The notes beneath the pieces were generated by a model. It did no database searches, was not told the DNA's origin, and saw nothing but the letters and a program-made list of their open reading frames with translations. A DNA stretch of 15,750 nucleotides from Rhodospirillaceae bacterium (lineage in GTDB: Bacteria > Pseudomonadota > Alphaproteobacteria > Rhodospirillales > Magnetovibrionaceae). Positions within the stretch are counted from its first letter, which is position 1, and every line of letters begins with the position of its first letter. A program made the translations under genes and the position numbers. The stretch spans positions 1-15,750 of the forward strand of contig JAOUJU010000009.1 of assembly GCA_029883045.1 (NCBI GenBank), in the 5' to 3' direction. Of the stretch, positions 1 through 5,732 are shown piece after piece.

Positions 1-411
1 CATTGGGTTTTACTGATAGGTTCGTTTGGTGCGTCGTCGGTAATAGTTTTTTCCATGCCCCATACGCATGCGGCACACCCAAAATCTCTTTTGCTGGGAA
101 ATTTAATCGGAGCAACGGTTGGGGTTATGATAGCTAATTTTGTTCCAGTAGACCAATGGATGGGCGCTGCCCTTGCTGTTTCCGGTGCAATTGCCCTAAT
201 GGCGCTAACCGACACCACCCACCCACCCGGCGGGGCCGCAGCCCTTATTGCAGTTCACGGCACCGATGGAGTATCAGAAAGCTGGTATTTTGTAATAGCG
301 GTGTTTATTGGCGCGGTCATACTTGGCCTTGTCGCCTATGCAACGCACAACATCCCTGGCCCTGGCCGGGTTGGGTACCCGGCCCCAGCCAAAGACAGAA
401 ACAAACCTTAG
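1..411 (+). CDS. HPP family integral membrane protein (5' partial)
   Basis: The reading frame is open from base 1, so the gene starts before the window; the ATG at 55 is internal because the codons before it already encode family sequence (GSFGASSVIVFSMP). About 136 residues are visible. They show the family hallmark THPPGG followed by AAALIAV, an upstream HPKSLLLGN segment matching the usual QP...GN/GH region, and three hydrophobic stretches (roughly GATVGVMIANFV, ALAVSGAIALMAL and FVIAVFIGAVILGLVA), consistent with a four-helix protein that has lost its first helix to the window edge. HPP proteins are small inner-membrane proteins; plant relatives have been linked to nitrite transport, but the bacterial role is generally unassigned. 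The stop codon lies one base from the stop of the convergent dehydrogenase gene, leaving no room for a separate terminator. Family assignment is firm; substrate is unknown. Confidence 0.85.
   Translation, partial: HWVLLIGSFGASSVIVFSMPHTHAAHPKSLLLGNLIGATVGVMIANFVPVDQWMGAALAVSGAIALMALTDTTHPPGGAAALIAVHGTDGVSESWYFVIAVFIGAVILGLVAYATHNIPGPGRVGYPAPAKDRNKP
364..384. repeat. GC-rich perfect inverted repeat in the 3' end of the HPP gene
   Basis: GGCCGGG and CCCGGCC flank a 7-base spacer, giving a 7-bp all-GC hairpin on either strand. It lies inside the last codons of the HPP gene (Pro/Gly-rich tail), 25 bases before its stop and just past the end of the convergent dehydrogenase gene. No T-run follows on either strand, so it is not a canonical intrinsic terminator. 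Because the two genes end one base apart, it could still stall converging transcripts. Confidence 0.4.
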
Positions 412-412
412 G

Positions 413-1282
413 TTAATCGTTCTGGGTAAGCCTTTTAAGCAGACTTGATGTATCCCACCTACTACCGCCCATGGCCTGAACTTCTTTGTAGAATTGATCC
501 ACCAATGCGGTAACCGGCATTTGTGCGCCGTTGCGATCGGCCTCGGCCAGTACAATTCCCAAATCCTTGCGCATCCAATCAACTGCAAAGCCATAATCAA
601 ACTTGCCATCTATCATGGTTTCAGCGCGATTTTCCATTTGCCAGGACTGGGCCGCACCCTTGGATATAACGTCGATTACCAATTTTGTGTCCAAACCTGC
701 CTTTTCAGAGAAATTGATAGCTTCGGCTAGCCCTTGAACCAGGCCAGCAATACATGTTTGGTTGACCATTTTGGTAAGCTGTCCGGCACCAGATGGGCCC
801 ATTAATGTCACCGCCTTGGCAAAGGCGTCTGTTATTGGCTGGGATTTTTTGAACGGGGCTTCATCTCCGCCACACATTACTGTCAATGCCCCATTTTGCG
901 CCCCTGCTTCGCCACCGGAAACCGGGCCATCGATGAAATCAATACCCAGTTCTTTGCCCTTGGCATACAACTCGCGTGCCACTTCGGCGCTGGCGGTGGT
1001 GTTATCAACCAAAATTGTGCCTTTGGCCATGCCGGCAAAGGCACCATTATCGCCTAGAATAACCGAGCGCAGATCATCGTCATTTCCCACGCATGAAAAA
1101 ACAATTTCAGCACCCTTTACCGCTTCTTTTGGCGTTTTTCCATTGGCGCCACCGAATTCACCCACCCATTTGTCGGCCTTGGCTATTGTGCGGTTATATA
1201 CGGTTACGTCGTGCCCAGCTTTGGCAAGGTGCCCTGCCATGTGGTAGCCCATAACGCCTAGACCTAGAAATGCGGTTTTCAT
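413..1282 (-). CDS. NAD(P)-dependent beta-hydroxyacid dehydrogenase (3-hydroxyisobutyrate dehydrogenase / tartronate semialdehyde reductase family)
   Basis: This 289-residue cytosolic oxidoreductase has the full family length. The N-terminal Rossmann motif GLGVMG is at 7-12, followed by NRT at 30-32; an Arg at 31 instead of an acidic residue suggests NADP(H) over NAD(H). The substrate loop DGPVSGG is at 118-124, the catalytic lysine is K171 in GAGQLTKMVNQ, and a C-terminal KD pair is at 239-240. The family reversibly oxidises beta-hydroxyacids such as 3-hydroxyisobutyrate, D-glycerate (tartronate semialdehyde), or succinic semialdehyde/glyoxylate in the GLYR branch. Motifs alone do not settle which substrate is used here, so no symbol is given. 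The ATG at 1282 is preceded by a clear AGGGAG ribosome site about 8 nt upstream. The small gene ends 89 bp upstream in the same direction and could be co-transcribed. Confidence 0.88.
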   Translation of the reverse strand: MKTAFLGLGVMGYHMAGHLAKAGHDVTVYNRTIAKADKWVGEFGGANGKTPKEAVKGAEIVFSCVGNDDDLRSVILGDNGAFAGMAKGTILVDNTTASAEVARELYAKGKELGIDFIDGPVSGGEAGAQNGALTVMCGGDEAPFKKSQPITDAFAKAVTLMGPSGAGQLTKMVNQTCIAGLVQGLAEAINFSEKAGLDTKLVIDVISKGAAQSWQMENRAETMIDGKFDYGFAVDWMRKDLGIVLAEADRNGAQMPVTALVDQFYKEVQAMGGSRWDTSSLLKRLTQND

Positions 1283-1371
1283 TTATTATCTCCCTTGTGA
1301 TTTTTTTGGGGTTTTCTGTGTATTTTATGGGGTTGTACCATTTTTATAGCAAATATAGCACCATGATAATT

Positions 1372-1641
1372 TTAAGGTGAATAAATATCGCGCTGGCCCC
1401 TGAAGCTTGCAACAAGTGAATCTAGCATCATTTTTGATTTGGGGTCTTTCCACCCCTTTTGCATTTGGGCGCGAGTGATAAAACAGCAAAACGCCACTGC
1501 CTCGGCCTTGCCTTTTAAATTGTATTCTTTTGCAACTTCATCAAGCCCATCGTGGGTGATCTTTCTGGCCATGACGTTCAATTGGGTTTTTATAAACCTG
1601 TATTTATCACGCCATTTGTTTTGTGCTTTTGTATCAGCCAT
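1372..1641 (-). CDS. small basic protein, possible ribbon-helix-helix DNA-binding protein
   Basis: This is an 89-residue protein from the ATG at 1641. An in-frame GTG at 1653 would add four residues, but its only AGG-like ribosome site is one base away, whereas AAAGG lies 13 nt before the ATG. The basic N-terminus (KAQNKWRDKYRFIK) runs into TQLNVMAR, which could be a beta strand, then ITHDGLDEVAKEYNL, a likely helix, a short turn, and GKAEAVAFCCFITRAQMQ, a second helix. That strand-helix-turn-helix spacing, with LDEVAKEY...GKAEAV, resembles ribbon-helix-helix repressors. I have a vague sense of conserved unnamed relatives in Rhodospirillales but cannot verify it. Support for a regulatory role comes from its promoter, which overlaps a 32-bp perfect palindrome and would suit an autorepressor. 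No toxin-like partner gene is adjacent. That it is a real gene is likely; the function is inference. Confidence 0.7.
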   Translation of the reverse strand: MADTKAQNKWRDKYRFIKTQLNVMARKITHDGLDEVAKEYNLKGKAEAVAFCCFITRAQMQKGWKDPKSKMMLDSLVASFRGQRDIYSP

Positions 1642-1679
1642 CGCTTGGGTCACACCTTTGTTTTGCCTGTTGAAAACAT

Positions 1680-1711
1680 ACTAATATTATCTACTAGTAG
1701 ATAATATTAGT
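1680..1711. promoter_or_regulatory. 32-bp perfect palindrome, candidate operator
   Basis: The half-site ACTAATATTATCTACT is followed directly by its exact reverse complement with no spacer, giving 16 + 16 bp of perfect dyad symmetry. It spans the spacer and -10 box of the predicted promoter of the small gene. An uninterrupted palindrome makes a poor RNA hairpin (no loop) and has no GC stem, so a protein-binding site fits better than a terminator. The central CTACTAGTAG could hold two adjacent half-sites for a dimeric or tetrameric repressor. The symmetry is read directly; the operator role is inferred. Confidence 0.7.
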
Positions 1712-1714
1712 CAA
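1686..1714 (-). promoter_or_regulatory. sigma70-type promoter of the small gene
   Basis: On the minus strand TTGACT (1714-1709) is followed by a 17-base spacer and GATAAT (1691-1686), so each box matches the housekeeping consensus at 5 of 6 positions with ideal spacing. Transcription would start near 1680, leaving a leader of about 40 nt before the ATG at 1641. The palindrome covers all of it except the outer part of the -35 box. Confidence 0.6.
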
Positions 1715-1729
1715 ACAAATAAACACAGC

Positions 1730-1744
1730 TATATCAAAGATATA
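1730..1744. repeat. short AT-rich inverted repeat upstream of the promoter
   Basis: TATATC and GATATA flank AAA, a perfect 6 + 3 + 6 dyad about 16 bp upstream of the -35 box of the small gene. It could be a secondary protein site or chance in a very AT-rich 118-bp spacer after hflX. No convincing intrinsic terminator for hflX is visible there, only a weak all-AT stem near 1763-1778. Confidence 0.3.
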
Positions 1745-1829
1745 TCAGCATAAAAATGGACTAAAAAATTATAAATTTTATGAAAAAATAATAAGGAATT
1801 ATGAAATTAAATTAAGAAATTGCTAACCA

Positions 1830-3179
1830 TCATGTTTTGTTCATTTGATTAAAACGCATTAGATTTTCGTCGCTTAACCTAACTTTTAAGTTAACAATAT
1901 TTTCGCCCTGCTCGCGACTTACAACCTCGCCATGATCGTATAACCAGCTTAATAATTTACCATCGCCTGGGTCCAAACTAACTTCAATGGTTGCCATTGA
2001 GCGCGAAAGGTGTTCGTCAATTTGCGCCATGAAACCATCAATTCCAGCACCGCTAATTGCCGACATTAATAAAATAGGAGTTTTAGAGCGAGCAGCCTGA
2101 TTTTCAATAACTTCTAGCTCCGCCTTATCAAGCATATCTATTTTATTGAGAGCTTCGATCATATTTTCTTCTAAGACTTCATCATTCAGACCAAGCTCGT
2201 GCAAAACTGATATTACATCAGCTTTTTGTGCTGCATTATCGGGGTGGGAAATATCGCGAACGTGCACGATTATGTTGGCTTCAAGGACTTCTTCCAGCGT
2301 TGCGTGGAAGCTTTCAACCAGTTCATGGGGCAAGTCGGAAATAAAACCAACCGTATCAGAAAGAATTGCAATGCGCCCGCTTGGCAATTCAATCTGGCGC
2401 ATGGTCGGGTCAAGGGTGGCAAAAAGTTGGTCTTTGGCCAAAACCTGCGAATTGGTCAGTTTGTTAAAAATCGTTGATTTTCCAGCGTTGGTGTAACCGA
2501 CAAGCGCTATTATCGGATATGGAACCTTGCGCCGAGATTTACGGTGTAGTTCACGGGTGCGCTTGACCTCTTTTAGGGATTTTTTCAGCTTGGTTATGCG
2601 CTGATCAATCAATCTGCGGTCGGTTTCAATTTGTGTTTCGCCGGGCCCGCCCATGAAACCTGCACCACCGCGCTGACGTTCAAGATGGGTCCATGAACGC
2701 ACAAGGCGCGAACGCTGATATGTTAGGTGGGCAAGGTCAACCTGCATCCGCCCTTCTTTGGTTCTGGCTCTTTCGCCAAAAATCTCAAGGATTATACCCG
2801 TTCTATCTAAAACCTTGCAGTCCCAGTCGCGCTCAAGGTTTCGCTGTTGGATTGGGCTTAGCTGGGTATCTATCAAGGCCACAGCAATGTCCCTGCCACG
2901 GATAATGGCACCAAGGCGTTCAATGGTGCCTTTTCCGAAATAGCTATTTGATTTTAATTCTGAAATTGAAACTATTTCGCCATGCGCAACATCTAGATCT
3001 ATGGCCAGCGCCAATCCTGTTATTTCATCTAACATGGCTTCTGGGGTGCGCGCAAAAGCACCACCGACAGATGATGCCGATTTGATGAAAGGGTGGACAA
3101 CCAAACACTTATCGCCACCCCCCGTGGCGCCATTGTCAGATACTGTTGTTCCCCCGCTATTTGCGGAGTATTCGATCAA
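1830..3179 (-). CDS. hflX: GTPase HflX, ribosome-associated
   Basis: The 449-residue protein has the N-terminal HflX domain (about 25-220, including GPGETQIETDRRL at 178-190) and an Era-like GTPase domain: G1 GYTNAGKST 228-236, the TLDPT region 255-259, G3 DTVG 275-278, G4 NKID 346-349 and G5 SAISG 373-377. HflX binds the 50S subunit and splits stalled or hibernating ribosomes after stress. The start is a TTG at 3179, five bases after the hfq stop. GAGGA of a ribosome site lies within the last hfq codons at suitable distance, so translation is probably coupled to hfq. The first 24 residues are low-complexity (Gly/Ser/Thr-rich) and make the protein slightly longer than E. coli HflX. No mazG follows, unlike in many rhizobia. 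Confidence 0.95.
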   Translation of the reverse strand: MIEYSANSGGTTVSDNGATGGGDKCLVVHPFIKSASSVGGAFARTPEAMLDEITGLALAIDLDVAHGEIVSISELKSNSYFGKGTIERLGAIIRGRDIAVALIDTQLSPIQQRNLERDWDCKVLDRTGIILEIFGERARTKEGRMQVDLAHLTYQRSRLVRSWTHLERQRGGAGFMGGPGETQIETDRRLIDQRITKLKKSLKEVKRTRELHRKSRRKVPYPIIALVGYTNAGKSTIFNKLTNSQVLAKDQLFATLDPTMRQIELPSGRIAILSDTVGFISDLPHELVESFHATLEEVLEANIIVHVRDISHPDNAAQKADVISVLHELGLNDEVLEENMIEALNKIDMLDKAELEVIENQAARSKTPILLMSAISGAGIDGFMAQIDEHLSRSMATIEVSLDPGDGKLLSWLYDHGEVVSREQGENIVNLKVRLSDENLMRFNQMNKT

Positions 3180-3184
3180 AAAAC

Positions 3185-3433
3185 TTAATCCTCTACAACC
3201 TCTTCCTGCTCAAACAGCTGGACCGGGGTTGATGGCATTATCGTTGATATGGCGTGCTTGTAAACAAGTTGTGTATGCCCATCGCGACGCAATAAAACCG
3301 AAAAATTATCAAACCAAGTGACAATTCCCTGTAATTTTACGCCATTTACCAAAAATACGGTAACCGAAGTTTTTTGTTTGCGTATGTAGTTTAGAAACAC
3401 ATCCTGAACGTTTTGTGATTTTTCCGAAGCCAT
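3185..3433 (-). CDS. hfq: RNA chaperone Hfq
   Basis: This 82-residue Sm-like protein has the typical short alphaproteobacterial length. Sm1 runs over VTVFLVNGVKLQGIVTWFDN (about 24-43). FSVLLRRDGHTQLVYKHAIST follows, containing the Sm2 YKHAIST signature (59-65) whose KH pair contacts the 3' uridine of sRNAs. The C-terminal tail is short and acidic (EQEEVVED). Hfq hexamers pair small RNAs with mRNAs and affect nitrogen control in many alphaproteobacteria, which fits its position downstream of ntrBC/ntrYX. The ATG at 3433 has GGGAAG about 8 nt upstream. The leader contains a strong terminator-like hairpin, suggesting attenuation or autoregulation. Confidence 0.97.
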   Translation of the reverse strand: MASEKSQNVQDVFLNYIRKQKTSVTVFLVNGVKLQGIVTWFDNFSVLLRRDGHTQLVYKHAISTIMPSTPVQLFEQEEVVED

Positions 3434-3468
3434 TTTTTTCGCTTCCCTTTTTTTGTAGTTATTTACGC

Positions 3469-3512
3469 AAAAAAATCACTGTATCCCAACGCTTCTGCGT
3501 GAATACAACGAT
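3469..3512 (-). terminator. intrinsic terminator / attenuator just upstream of hfq
   Basis: Read on the minus strand, ATCGTTGTATTCACGC (3512-3497), an AGAA loop and GCGT-TG-GGATACAGTGAT (3492-3475) form a 16-bp stem with a 2-nt bulge and three G:U pairs, followed directly by six more U residues (3474-3469). The U-tract ends 35 nt before the hfq start codon. It could end read-through from trkA-HAD, act as an attenuator in the hfq leader, or, as a hairpin with a U-tail, be a site for Hfq itself. The 5' A-run also gives it partly bidirectional character. Structure was read by hand; no folding energy was computed. Confidence 0.6.
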
Positions 3513-3525
3513 TTTTAGGATCGTT
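3507..3525 (-). promoter_or_regulatory. candidate anti-terminator stem in the hfq leader
   Basis: AACGAT (3525-3520) can pair with ATCGTT (3512-3507) across a 7-nt loop. ATCGTT is also the 5' base of the terminator stem, so the two hairpins are mutually exclusive, which is the geometry of an attenuator. The 6-bp stem is weaker than the terminator, so by default the terminator should win unless something stabilises this form or it folds first. Confidence 0.4.
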
Positions 3526-3532
3526 CTTGAGG

Positions 3533-3561
3533 ATTATTCAATCTTAAAAGCCATACTACAA
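3533..3561 (-). promoter_or_regulatory. candidate hfq promoter
   Basis: TTGTAG (3561-3556), a 17-base spacer and AATAAT (3538-3533) make a plausible housekeeping promoter on the minus strand. Transcription would start near 3526, just before the anti-terminator stem, giving a leader of about 90 nt. A weaker alternative, TTGGGA (3489-3484) with TAAATA (3465-3460) and an 18-base spacer, would start transcription after the hairpin and bypass it. Confidence 0.4.
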
Positions 3562-3576
3562 AATTGTACAGCTTTT
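3546..3576. repeat. nested inverted repeat between the HAD gene and hfq
   Basis: AAAAGC / GCTTTT arms enclose TACAA / TTGTA arms, with short unpaired segments between them. On the minus strand the outer right arm ends in four T residues, so it may be a weak terminator for the trkA-HAD transcript, but it overlaps the candidate hfq -35 box and could instead be a regulator site. A neighbouring G-rich stretch (3578-3599, runs of five and six G on the minus strand) adds a small GGTC/GACC stem. Confidence 0.35.
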
Positions 3577-3599
3577 GGTCTCCCCCGACCGGACCCCCC

Positions 3600-3615
3600 T
3601 GTTAATGGGTTAACA
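3600..3615. repeat. TGTTAA-N4-TTAACA inverted repeat after the HAD gene
   Basis: The six-base arms TGTTAA and TTAACA are separated by TGGG. The repeat begins four bases past the HAD stop codon on the minus strand. Thirteen bases of it (TAATGGGTTAACA on the plus strand) recur at 13116-13128, again just after a stop codon (CcsA-like gene) and upstream of the next minus-strand gene. The spacing is N4, so it does not match the N7 CtrA consensus. Confidence 0.35.
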
Positions 3616-3618
3616 CTA

Positions 3619-4290
3619 CTAGGTCTTGGCAAGATTGGGAAGACTGCACAGTTCATCCGTGTGAAAATCTGGCATAAAATCCCCAAATTCAGCAATTTTT
3701 GGCGGGTTTTTATGCACTAAAATCCCAAAACACCCCGAATTTTTGGCGCATTGCATATCAATAGCCGCATCGCCCACAAACCAGACATCATTTCCGGGGT
3801 TAATGGTGCTGCCTGCAAGTGCCAGTAAAACCGGGTCCGGTGCTGGTTTATCATGGGCGGCATCAAGCGATCCAACAACAGATTTGAAAATTTTATCCCA
3901 GCCAAGATGTTCAACTTCAAGGCGTAATAAACGACCAGTTTTATTGCTGACAATTGCCATATGGATACCAATTTCAAACAGCTCGCCTACCACACTTTCA
4001 GCATTTGGTAATGGCGTCAGCCTTTCGAGATGATTTTTTTCAAAGTGACCATAAAATTCCTTGCCGGCACGCTCCCAGTCATCACCAAATATTGACGGAA
4101 AGCTGTCGCGCATAGAATGTGCAACTCGGGTTTTTGTTTCTTCGATTGTCCACTTTTCCATACCCCAATCATTAAACGTGGCATTAAGGGCATCGTGAAT
4201 CACCACCCACGTATCCACAAGGGTATTGTCCCAGTCAAAAATAATAGCTTTTGGGCGTGTTATTGTTTTAGTGCTGCGGGCCATGCCCAT
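3619..4290 (-). CDS. HAD-superfamily hydrolase (phosphoglycolate phosphatase-like)
   Basis: All four HAD motifs are present in this 223-residue protein: motif I FDWDNTLVDT with nucleophile D19 and acid/base D21, motif II IVSNKTG with S115, motif III lysine K148 in HDKPAPDP, and motif IV FVGDAAIDM with D174 and D178. The helical cap between motifs I and II (about 30-95) marks subfamily I, as in phosphoglycolate and pyrophosphate phosphatases. The substrate cannot be read from sequence. The ATG at 4290 lies 8 bases after the trkA stop; an in-frame ATG at 4284 is equally possible because neither has a strong ribosome site. It sits between trkA and hfq, a slot held in some relatives by a D-amino-acid aminotransferase or by nothing. 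Confidence 0.88.
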   Translation of the reverse strand: MGMARSTKTITRPKAIIFDWDNTLVDTWVVIHDALNATFNDWGMEKWTIEETKTRVAHSMRDSFPSIFGDDWERAGKEFYGHFEKNHLERLTPLPNAESVVGELFEIGIHMAIVSNKTGRLLRLEVEHLGWDKIFKSVVGSLDAAHDKPAPDPVLLALAGSTINPGNDVWFVGDAAIDMQCAKNSGCFGILVHKNPPKIAEFGDFMPDFHTDELCSLPNLAKT

Positions 4291-4298
4291 CTTTCTTT

Positions 4299-5675
4299 CT
4301 AAAAATATTCAAGCTGGACCGAGAACATTTTTTCTACCTTGCGAATAACATCAGATGCGGCAAATACTACAACACGGTCACCTGTTTGCGTTACCGTATC
4401 GCCACGCGGGTTTATTACAACGTTATCGCGCACAATGGCACCTATCAGAACGCCATCGGGTAATTTGGCATCACGCAACGCAACCCCAACCAAGGGTGAT
4501 GTTTCAAGTGCTTCTGCTTCAATAAGTTCGCCATAGTTTTCGCCTAAAGTATGCACGGAGTGTATCCGTCCGCGACGAACATGCTGAATGATTGTCGAAA
4601 CCGTTATATTTCTAGGTTCGACCACCACATCAATGCCAAGCGATCCAATAAGTGGGTCATACGCAGTTTTATTGATAAGCGTTATTGCCCGCTTAGCACC
4701 GGCACGTTTTGCCAGTAGCGATGAAAGAATGTTGGTTTCGTCGTCATTGGTAACCGCGATTACTGCTTCGGCATGACCTATGTTTGCTTCTTGAATTATG
4801 TTTGATTCAAGCACATCAGCGCAAATTACGGTAGTTTTTGACAACCTTGATGCAGCTTTTTCTGCTCGTTTGGGGTCTAGCTCGACAAGTTTTACATTAA
4901 GGTTTTGCCCGCTTTCCTCAATTTCTTCAGCCAAAAACATCCCTATGTTGCCACCGCCGAATATAACAATACGCCTAGCTTCGGTTTCTTCGTGACCAAA
5001 TGCAGAAAGTGCGCGTTCTTGTTGTTCGGAATCGACAACAAAATAAACGGAATCACCGCTAAATAATTCGTCATCTCCTGATGGAATTACTACATTTCCA
5101 TCACGCAAAATACCAATAATTGTTATTGAAAGATCGGGAAACAGTTGTGAAACTTGCTTCAGTGGTGTGTTTACCAACGGACAGGCATCACCACAACGAA
5201 CACCTAGCAATTTTACCTTGCCATCTACCAGTGGGATCATTTCAAACGCGCCGGGAACCTCAAGGCGTCTTTTTATTGCATGCGCTACTTCTATTTCTGG
5301 AGAAATAATCACATCAATCGGCATGTGTTCGCGGGAAAAAAGATTTGCCCACATCGGATGCATGTAGCCTTGATGGCGAATGCGGGCAATTTTGGTTGGA
5401 ACATCAAACAATGAATGTGCGACCTGGCACGAAACCATGTTGGCTTCATCAGCGGCTGTTACTGCAATGATCATATCGGCATCTTTTGCTCCGGCACGAT
5501 CAAGGACATCCGGTCGTGAGGCGTGGCCAATAATGCCCTGCACATCTAGAGTATCTGAAATCCGCCTTACCAGTTCTGCAGATTGATCAATTATCGTGAC
5601 ATCATTGTTTTCAAGTGAAAGATGGCGGGCAATATTAAAACCCACCTGCCCTGCACCGCAAATAATCACCTTCAT
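4299..5675 (-). CDS. trkA: Trk potassium uptake system NAD-binding peripheral protein TrkA
   Basis: The 458-residue protein is the full two-RCK form. RCK_N1 begins at residue 1 with GAGQVG at 7-12 and D30 for NAD binding, followed by an RCK_C region (about 135-220). RCK_N2 begins near 235 with GGGNIG at 240-245, followed by a second RCK_C (about 370-455). It forms a cytoplasmic gating ring on the TrkH/TrkG potassium channel and senses NAD(H)/nucleotides. No trkH lies in the window. A GGGGA ribosome site is 7 nt before the ATG. It follows ntrX by 57 bp with no strong terminator between, so it probably belongs to the ntr transcript, as in many alphaproteobacteria. Confidence 0.95.
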   Translation of the reverse strand: MKVIICGAGQVGFNIARHLSLENNDVTIIDQSAELVRRISDTLDVQGIIGHASRPDVLDRAGAKDADMIIAVTAADEANMVSCQVAHSLFDVPTKIARIRHQGYMHPMWANLFSREHMPIDVIISPEIEVAHAIKRRLEVPGAFEMIPLVDGKVKLLGVRCGDACPLVNTPLKQVSQLFPDLSITIIGILRDGNVVIPSGDDELFSGDSVYFVVDSEQQERALSAFGHEETEARRIVIFGGGNIGMFLAEEIEESGQNLNVKLVELDPKRAEKAASRLSKTTVICADVLESNIIQEANIGHAEAVIAVTNDDETNILSSLLAKRAGAKRAITLINKTAYDPLIGSLGIDVVVEPRNITVSTIIQHVRRGRIHSVHTLGENYGELIEAEALETSPLVGVALRDAKLPDGVLIGAIVRDNVVINPRGDTVTQTGDRVVVFAASDVIRKVEKMFSVQLEYF

Positions 5676-5732
5676 TTGATATCCCCTAATTTAATTCTTG
5701 TATGTAATTTACCAGCTTTATCCACCGATAAG

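Noticed and set aside
762..1247. 161-codon ORF on the plus strand opposite the dehydrogenase gene, and similar long antisense ORFs opposite ntrX, ntrY and ntrC
   Set aside because: They mirror real genes on the opposite strand, show no family motifs and no credible ribosome sites.
1345..1360. Tandem TATAGCA copies with 9-base period upstream of the dehydrogenase gene
   Set aside because: Two 7-base copies in AT-rich DNA are not significant, and the promoter boxes nearby are too poor to anchor them as regulatory half-sites.
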